Assembly: GCF_005771535.1 (NCBI RefSeq)
Contig: NZ_VANU01000001.1
Location: forward strand, 124,001-188,000
Length of the DNA: 64,000 nucleotides
Direction of reading: 5' to 3'
Origin: Arcobacter arenosus
GTDB lineage: Bacteria; Campylobacterota; Campylobacteria; Campylobacterales; Arcobacteraceae
Shown piece after piece: positions 58,896 to 64,000 of the stretch. The notes under the pieces are model-generated. The model did not search any database. It saw only the letters and a program-made list of their open reading frames with translations, and had not been told where the DNA came from. The stretch's first letter is position 1; each line of letters begins with the position of its first letter. The translations under genes were made by a program, and so were the position numbers.

Positions 58896-61515
58896 TTTCA
58901 TTTCCTTTTAATATTGGTAGTTTAATTGTAAAAACTACTCCCTCTTCAATATTTCCAACTTCAATTTTTCCATTCATATTTGTTTCTATTATTGATTTTG
59001 TCATATATAAACCAATCCCTGTACCTTGGCTTTCAAATTTTGTTGTAAAATATGGTTCAAATATTTTTGAAATTATCTCTTCATTTATTTTTCCACCATT
59101 ATTTTCAATCCTAATTTTTATAAAACCATTTTCCTCACTTGAATCAACTTTTATATATTTTTCAAAATCTTTTTCCTTTGACTTTGACTTAATTGCATCA
59201 AGGGCATTATTAAATATATTTAAAAGTGATTGTTTTAATTCATTTTCAAAACCATATAAAATATTTTCTGAAATATCTAGTTGAAGATTTATATTTTCAT
59301 CTTTTAGTTGGGCTTTAATTATTTCAATTGTGGAATCAATTGCATGTTTAATATCAAATCTATTTTTTTGTTTTGAGGGTTTATAAAAATTTCTAAAGTC
59401 ATCAATTGTTTGTGACATATATTCAATTTGTTTAAAAGATTTATCAAAATACTTTTCTAACATATCAAAGGTTATTTTCTCATTTTTATAACCATCTTTT
59501 ATAAAAGATAAAAACAAAGAGATATTGTTTAATGGCTGTCTCCATTGGTGTGCTATATTTCCCAACATCTCACCCATTGCAGCAAGTTTGCTTTGTTGAA
59601 TTAAGATTCTATCTTTTTCTCTATTTTTATCAAGCTCTTCACTGATTTTATTTTTTAATTCCTCTTCACTTAATTTAATCTTCGTAATATCACTCATATA
59701 ACCATAAAAATTAACTATATTTCCACTATGGTCTTTTAATAAAATAACTCTACAAGAAACCCATCGAATTTGATTTGCTGCATTTAAAACTCTGCATTCA
59801 AAAGCAAAATCTGAAAGATTTTTATTAATAGCTGCATTAATTGCAACTCTTATAGTATCAATATCTTTTTCATAAAAAAGGTCTAAGAAATTCATCTCAT
59901 TTGTTTCAAAACTTTTTTTAGTAAAACCATAATTTTTTATTGAGTTTGAGATATATTTTACACTTAAGTTTTTATCATTGAAAAGTTTAAAGATAACTAT
60001 TTTTCCATCTTCTACAAGAAGTTCAACATCTAAAAGCTCTTTTTTTAATCTTTTATTTTTATCAATATCCATAGACATCATAAGCATTCTTTTATGTCCA
60101 GTATCTTTATCTATAAAAAGTTTTCCCCTTGCAAGTACCCATTTAAAGTTTCCACTTTTTACTCTTAATCTATATTCGCAAATAAAATTATCTCTTTTCT
60201 CTTCAAATATTTCATCAAAAAGATATTTAACAGCATCTTTGTCTTTATTATGAATTAAAGAAAACCAATCAGAAAACTTCTTAATTTCACCCTTTTTATA
60301 TCCTGATATTTCCAACCACTTATCAGAAAAATATATCTCATTTGTAGTAAAGTCAATATCCCATAAACCGTCATTTGAAGCAATAATTGCCAATTCAAAT
60401 CTATTTTTCCAGTGGGTTAAAAGCTTAGTTTTCTCGCTTAGCATATTATTATATCTATCAAGAATTTTTTTTGTAAAATTTGAAAATAGTAAAGATGATA
60501 TTATTAACAATAAACCTATAAAAACGATATACGTTGTAATTTCGCCATATAAAGATTTATATTTATTTGTAATTTCTAACTCATCAATATCTACATCTTT
60601 ATCATAGTCAATGGCAATAAAATATTTAAATCTATTGTTATATAAAATATAGTTACTAAAACTTTCATTCATTTGTTCGTTATTATCAAAATATTTTAAA
60701 ATCTCAGATTTTTTACTGTAATCTTTTTTTGATAAAAGGACATTAATATTGTCAAAAAGTTTTTTATTTTGATAATTATAAGTTAGTCTTGTAATCAAAT
60801 CATAAAACCATATAGTGTATTCATCTGATTTCTTTATAGAATCAATCTCATCAATAATTAGATTTTTTGTAATATATCTTATATTTTCAAGTTTTGAAAA
60901 AGTACCCACATAGTATTTTTTATTATCTATTTTGAAAGTATCAAAAAAACTTAAACGTAAAGCACCAGTTAGGTCATTTTTCCACTCTTGCAGGTTATAT
61001 CTTCCTTGAGAACTTATATATTTTAAAACTATCTCTTTGTAAACCTCGTTATACTCACCAAAAATTAGTTTTGATAAGAATACAACTTTATCGTGACCAT
61101 ACACTATATTAAAAGGATTATTTTCAAATAAAACTATCTCTAAACCATTGTTTTTTTCATATTCTTCTAAAAAATGAACTGTTGCATCAAATTTTAATTC
61201 ATCTTTACTATTAAGATTTCCAATTATTTTGTGGGTATGTTCCTGTAGTGTTTTACTGATTTTATTTAATTCTTCCGTAACTCTATTTTCAACATTTTTA
61301 GAAAAATCTAATAAAATTTCCTTTTTTTCAAATTGGTTTTGTAATTGTATTTTTTGTTTTAAAAGGTCAGTTTCACGATTTTGTTTAGATTCTAAAATAA
61401 CATAGGTGACAAAAATTGAGACCATAGAGAGTATTAAAATAAAAGTTAGAGGTATTACTTTAAATATTTTTTCAATATATTCTAAATCGTAGACTTTTTT
61501 ATTTTTTGAACTCAT
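58888..61515 (-). CDS. PAS-domain sensor histidine kinase
   Basis: An 875-residue membrane kinase. Helices at about 15-38 and 330-352 enclose a large periplasmic sensing domain of about 290 residues. Two PAS domains follow (about 370-490, with SNDGLWDIDFTTNEIYFSDKW; and about 510-625). The kinase core has the phospho-His in MLGNIAHQWRQPLNNIS and an ATPase with FNNALDAIKSKS, IRIENNGGKI and GTGIGLYM. It probably senses an extracellular organic acid and signals to the adjacent regulator and the TRAP importer. Confidence 0.9.
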   Translation of the reverse strand: MSSKNKKVYDLEYIEKIFKVIPLTFILILSMVSIFVTYVILESKQNRETDLLKQKIQLQNQFEKKEILLDFSKNVENRVTEELNKISKTLQEHTHKIIGNLNSKDELKFDATVHFLEEYEKNNGLEIVLFENNPFNIVYGHDKVVFLSKLIFGEYNEVYKEIVLKYISSQGRYNLQEWKNDLTGALRLSFFDTFKIDNKKYYVGTFSKLENIRYITKNLIIDEIDSIKKSDEYTIWFYDLITRLTYNYQNKKLFDNINVLLSKKDYSKKSEILKYFDNNEQMNESFSNYILYNNRFKYFIAIDYDKDVDIDELEITNKYKSLYGEITTYIVFIGLLLIISSLLFSNFTKKILDRYNNMLSEKTKLLTHWKNRFELAIIASNDGLWDIDFTTNEIYFSDKWLEISGYKKGEIKKFSDWFSLIHNKDKDAVKYLFDEIFEEKRDNFICEYRLRVKSGNFKWVLARGKLFIDKDTGHKRMLMMSMDIDKNKRLKKELLDVELLVEDGKIVIFKLFNDKNLSVKYISNSIKNYGFTKKSFETNEMNFLDLFYEKDIDTIRVAINAAINKNLSDFAFECRVLNAANQIRWVSCRVILLKDHSGNIVNFYGYMSDITKIKLSEEELKNKISEELDKNREKDRILIQQSKLAAMGEMLGNIAHQWRQPLNNISLFLSFIKDGYKNEKITFDMLEKYFDKSFKQIEYMSQTIDDFRNFYKPSKQKNRFDIKHAIDSTIEIIKAQLKDENINLQLDISENILYGFENELKQSLLNIFNNALDAIKSKSKEKDFEKYIKVDSSEENGFIKIRIENNGGKINEEIISKIFEPYFTTKFESQGTGIGLYMTKSIIETNMNGKIEVGNIEEGVVFTIKLPILKGNENE

Positions 61516-61547
61516 AAAGAGATAGTATCATATAAAAAACAAAAAAG

Positions 61548-61561
61548 TCAAAATTGTTTCA
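61548..61561 (-). promoter_or_regulatory. Second copy of the response-regulator motif
   Basis: TGAAACAATTTTGA on the minus strand, upstream of the kinase start (61515), is identical over 14 bases to the TAXI-TRAP operator. It supports autoregulation of the two-component system. Confidence 0.5.
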
Positions 61562-62728
61562 TTATTTTTTCAATGTAGTTTCAAAACCTTGATTTGGATG
61601 TTCTGGAATTAATAAAGATAATAAAAAAGATAAAAATGCAATTAAAGCCCCTATTATAAAAACAAGTGAATTTGAATATAACCAAACAAGCCCTAATAAT
61701 ACAGGTAAAAAAACTGCTGCTATATGATTTATAGTAAATGAAACTGCACTAGCACTTGCTATATCTTTTGGATCAGCTATTTTTTGAAAATAAGTTTTTA
61801 AAGCAATTGCCATAGAAAATAAAAGATGATCAACAACATATAAAGCATATGCCACATAAATATTTTCTACAAAAGCATAAGAGATAAAAACTATAATAAG
61901 TCCAATATACTCAAATCGTAAAGTTTTTCGTTCCCCAAACTTTGTAATAAATCTTCCAATTGCAGGTGCGAAATACATATTTAATATAGCATTTACAAAT
62001 AATAAACTTACCATATTATGAATATCTACACCAAACTTTTCAACTAATAAAAATCCTGCAAATACTACAAAAATTTGTCTTCTAGCCCCTGCTAGAAAAG
62101 TTAAGAGATAAAACAACCAATACTCTTTTTTCACTTTCAATTTTTTTTCTTGAATAACATCATCTTTAAAATGTTCAAACATTATCCATGAGATAATACC
62201 TACTACAAGGGTAACTGCTCCAAAAAAAGCATAAACATATTTATACTCTATAGAATAAAACTTCATCATAATATATATTAAAACAAATACTACTAATGAG
62301 GTAAAAGATTTTGCTGCTGTAATTTTCCCAAGTATTATTGGAGCTTTCTCTTTACTTAGCCATTGTAAAGATAATGACTGATTTAAAGTTTCTAGATAAT
62401 GAAAGCCAACTGACATAATTACAGTTGTAATATAAAGACCTAAAGCTGTAGGGAAAAAACCAGTTAAAAATACACCCATTCCCAATAATATCATAGATAA
62501 AAAAGCAAGCCTTTGTTGAGCAATAAAGATTATTGCTAAAACAACAGTAAATGCTAAAAATCCTGGGATCTCCCTAAGACTTTGTAAAATTCCAATTTGA
62601 CTACCATTAAATGAAGCAACTTCTATAACAAAGTTATTTAATAAACTCATCCACGCTGAAAAAGAAAATACCATTGAGATGGACATTACATAAAGTAAGG
62701 CAACCCTTGATTTAAATAAATTATTCAT
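61562..62728 (-). CDS. MFS transporter
   Basis: A 388-residue carrier with 12 predicted helices. It starts near FKSRVALLYVMSISMVFSFS, has the QIGILQSLREIPGFLAF region after helix 1, and ends in a basic tail. The family group is unclear and so is the substrate. It lies 46 bases upstream of the kinase gene on the same strand, so partial read-through is possible, though the kinase gene seems to have its own promoter motif. Confidence 0.8.
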   Translation of the reverse strand: MNNLFKSRVALLYVMSISMVFSFSAWMSLLNNFVIEVASFNGSQIGILQSLREIPGFLAFTVVLAIIFIAQQRLAFLSMILLGMGVFLTGFFPTALGLYITTVIMSVGFHYLETLNQSLSLQWLSKEKAPIILGKITAAKSFTSLVVFVLIYIMMKFYSIEYKYVYAFFGAVTLVVGIISWIMFEHFKDDVIQEKKLKVKKEYWLFYLLTFLAGARRQIFVVFAGFLLVEKFGVDIHNMVSLLFVNAILNMYFAPAIGRFITKFGERKTLRFEYIGLIIVFISYAFVENIYVAYALYVVDHLLFSMAIALKTYFQKIADPKDIASASAVSFTINHIAAVFLPVLLGLVWLYSNSLVFIIGALIAFLSFLLSLLIPEHPNQGFETTLKK

Positions 62729-62791
62729 ATATATACTTTAAAATTTTTCGCCATAATATCAATTAAAAAGCAAAAAGTCAAAATAATTTAT

Positions 62792-63391
62792 CTATTTTAT
62801 TATATCTACTAAAAAAGCTCCTCTAAAATCATTTAAAGCATAACCTATTGCTTTATCAGTTGGATACATTTTTAAAATAATATCATAAGCCTTTTCATCT
62901 CTAATTGTGTTTGTGCCGTGACATTTTAAACATATTGCATCAACTTTTATTGGCTTATATACTTGATAATGATTTGGTGATTTTTGTTTAACAATCATAT
63001 CAAGACTTTGATTTTTCTCAAAATTATTCTTTAATTGATTTAAAACTAGTAATTCTTCTTTTGAAGCTTTATTATTGGGATTTCTTGGTTTACTAGTTAT
63101 TCTTTTTAAAGAGATACCCTGCGGCAAAGTTTTAAAAACTTCTTGTGCTAAATCATGAGAATTTGTTGAACAAAAAGTTGCTGCATTAGGTAATCCACCA
63201 TTTGATATTTTTGAAGAAAGTGTTTTTTGAAAAGCACCGCCTACTACCTTTATAGCATCTAAAGCTTCTTTTTTCATCTCTTTTTCTTCAAAGTTATTTT
63301 TTGAAATTTCTGTAGGTTGATTATTAGAACAAGCACTAAATACTAATGTTACACCTATTGTGAATGTGATTAATTTTACTATAGTTTGCAT
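62792..63391 (-). CDS. DUF3365 (Tll0287-like) haem-binding lipoprotein
   Basis: A 199-residue lipoprotein with lipobox FSAC near residue 21. The haem site is CLKCHGT (CxxCH) near residue 153. Upstream motifs NAATFCSTNSHDLA, KRITSKPRNPNNKASKEE and NHYQVYKPIKVDA match DUF3365/Tll0287-like sensor domains, here as a free-standing c-type haem protein anchored to a membrane in the periplasm. Its role may be redox sensing or electron shuttling. AAGGATATGAT precedes the ATG. Confidence 0.82.
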   Translation of the reverse strand: MQTIVKLITFTIGVTLVFSACSNNQPTEISKNNFEEKEMKKEALDAIKVVGGAFQKTLSSKISNGGLPNAATFCSTNSHDLAQEVFKTLPQGISLKRITSKPRNPNNKASKEELLVLNQLKNNFEKNQSLDMIVKQKSPNHYQVYKPIKVDAICLKCHGTNTIRDEKAYDIILKMYPTDKAIGYALNDFRGAFLVDIIK

Positions 63392-63445
63392 ATCATATCC
63401 TTATGCAAATTATAATATAAACTTAATTTTAAAAAGTTTATTCTT

Positions 63446-64000
63446 CTATATAAATAAGCTAACTATAAGTTTAATAGCCATTAAAGATAATAAAATCTTT
63501 AATACCAGTATAAATTTTTTACCATCGATTTTATCTCTTAATTTTGTTCCAGCCCAACTTCCAATAACAGCACCAATTATCATAGCAACTAAAATTCCTA
63601 AATAATCAAAAAATACAAAACCAAAAAATATAAAAGTGATAACTTTTAATGTATGTGTTATACTTTTTAATGCTGCTGCAGTTGATACAACTACATGCTT
63701 ATCATTATAATCTTTTACCAAAAGAGTAGTAGCAATTGGTCCTGTGGCACCAACAATTAATGAAAGTCCACTTTGTAAGAAACCTACTAAATAATAACTT
63801 TCAAATCTTTCAATTTTTTTATTAAACTTATCACTCCATAAAGAGAATAAAATATATAAACCAATAAACAAAGGTACATAAGTTAAAGAGATAAAATAAA
63901 GTATTGTTGCAAAGAAAGAAACTCCTAATATTGAACCAATTAAAAATTTTGGTATAACTTCAACCTTAACATCTTTCCAGCCAAAAACTGCACGACTTAG
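63446..64000 (-). CDS. TSUP (TauE/SafE) family membrane exporter (5' end outside window)
   Basis: The frame is open to the window edge, giving 184 C-terminal residues with about five helices. Upstream of the TTG at 63871 it continues in frame as TYVPLFIGLYILFSL and SILGVSFFATILYF, so that TTG is not the start. The motif GFLQSGLSLIVGATGPIATTLL corresponds to the second TSUP glycine repeat. It is the third TSUP exporter in the window. Substrate unknown. Confidence 0.78.
   Translation of the reverse strand, partial: LSRAVFGWKDVKVEVIPKFLIGSILGVSFFATILYFISLTYVPLFIGLYILFSLWSDKFNKKIERFESYYLVGFLQSGLSLIVGATGPIATTLLVKDYNDKHVVVSTAAALKSITHTLKVITFIFFGFVFFDYLGILVAMIIGAVIGSWAGTKLRDKIDGKKFILVLKILLSLMAIKLIVSLFI

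Noticed and set aside
63446-63871. Treating the TTG at 63871 as the start of the last gene
   Set aside because: The frame continues upstream to the window edge with membrane-helix sequence typical of the family, so the gene is partial.
1-64000. CRISPR arrays, tRNA and rRNA genes, transposase genes
   Set aside because: No regularly spaced repeats, no tRNA-like cloverleaf sequence, no rRNA core and no transposase ORF was seen; the search was by eye and not exhaustive.

Overview
The window is about 64 kb of very AT-rich DNA. It looks like the chromosome of a member of the Campylobacterota, most likely Arcobacteraceae. Supporting features are near-exclusive use of AGA for arginine in ordinary genes, a MlaA-MlaC-RND operon, a probable CiaB homologue, an Hsp90 gene beside a CIRCE-like operator, and many two-component, TSUP and TRAP transport genes. 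This placement is inference from gene content; no rRNA or tRNA gene was seen to anchor it.

Layout. 1-7.4 kb: envelope genes (DUF3108, M48 lipoprotein protease), YebC, the mlaA-mlaC-RND lipid transport operon, then a CPXCG zinc protein and a LOG-family hydrolase. 7.6-17.6 kb: housekeeping and unknown genes (HAD phosphatase, aminotransferase, rubrerythrin-like protein, TlpA-like thioredoxin, MltB-like transglycosylase, methyltransferase, PIN-PhoH), plus a 39-residue FeoB-associated Cys-rich protein behind a Fur box. 17.6-28.6 kb: parvulin, DbpA helicase, DedA, an EAL protein with a degenerate GGDEF partner, the pxpABC 5-oxoprolinase operon, DUF4197, a tandem pair of exported and cytosolic paralogues, a His-rich NifX-like protein and a TPR protein. 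28.6-37 kb: LysR plus TSUP exporter, GNAT, a MNT-HepT toxin-antitoxin pair whose HepT is cut by an in-frame stop, htpG, a CiaB-like HEXXH protein and a SagB-type oxidoreductase. 37-46 kb: large NAD-glutamate dehydrogenase, YbaK, AlkC/D-like repair protein, agmatinase-like ureohydrolase, a foreign gene cassette, and leuA with a leucine-rich leader peptide. 46-64 kb: AraC plus TSUP, Mn-pyrophosphatase, ferritin, a hybrid histidine kinase, a LysR/tautomerase/MFS/cupin cluster, a TAXI-type TRAP transporter with a LUD protein and its own two-component system, an MFS carrier, a DUF3365 haem lipoprotein and a third TSUP exporter running off the end.

The most striking item is at 43474-44618. A single gene for a RES-domain protein (HEPN/RES N-terminal type) is packaged as an integron gene cassette with a well-formed 69-bp attC site. 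The cassette's leading TTAGGT is the exact complement of its own R'' box, as expected of a once-circular cassette. It sits alone: no integrase and no second attC were seen. Its arginine codons (9 of 17 are CGN) contrast with the adjacent host gene (all AGA), so it was acquired horizontally.

Other regulatory structure read from the sequence: a leucine-rich leader ORF before leuA; a shared 14-bp motif (as an 11-bp tandem repeat at one site) upstream of both the TAXI-TRAP gene and its two-component system; a Fur box; a CIRCE-like operator; a LysR-type palindrome; several TATAAT-N5/6-ATG arrangements suggesting leaderless mRNAs; and three unexplained inverted-repeat elements at 9.8, 17.95 and 31.7 kb, two of which may be related.
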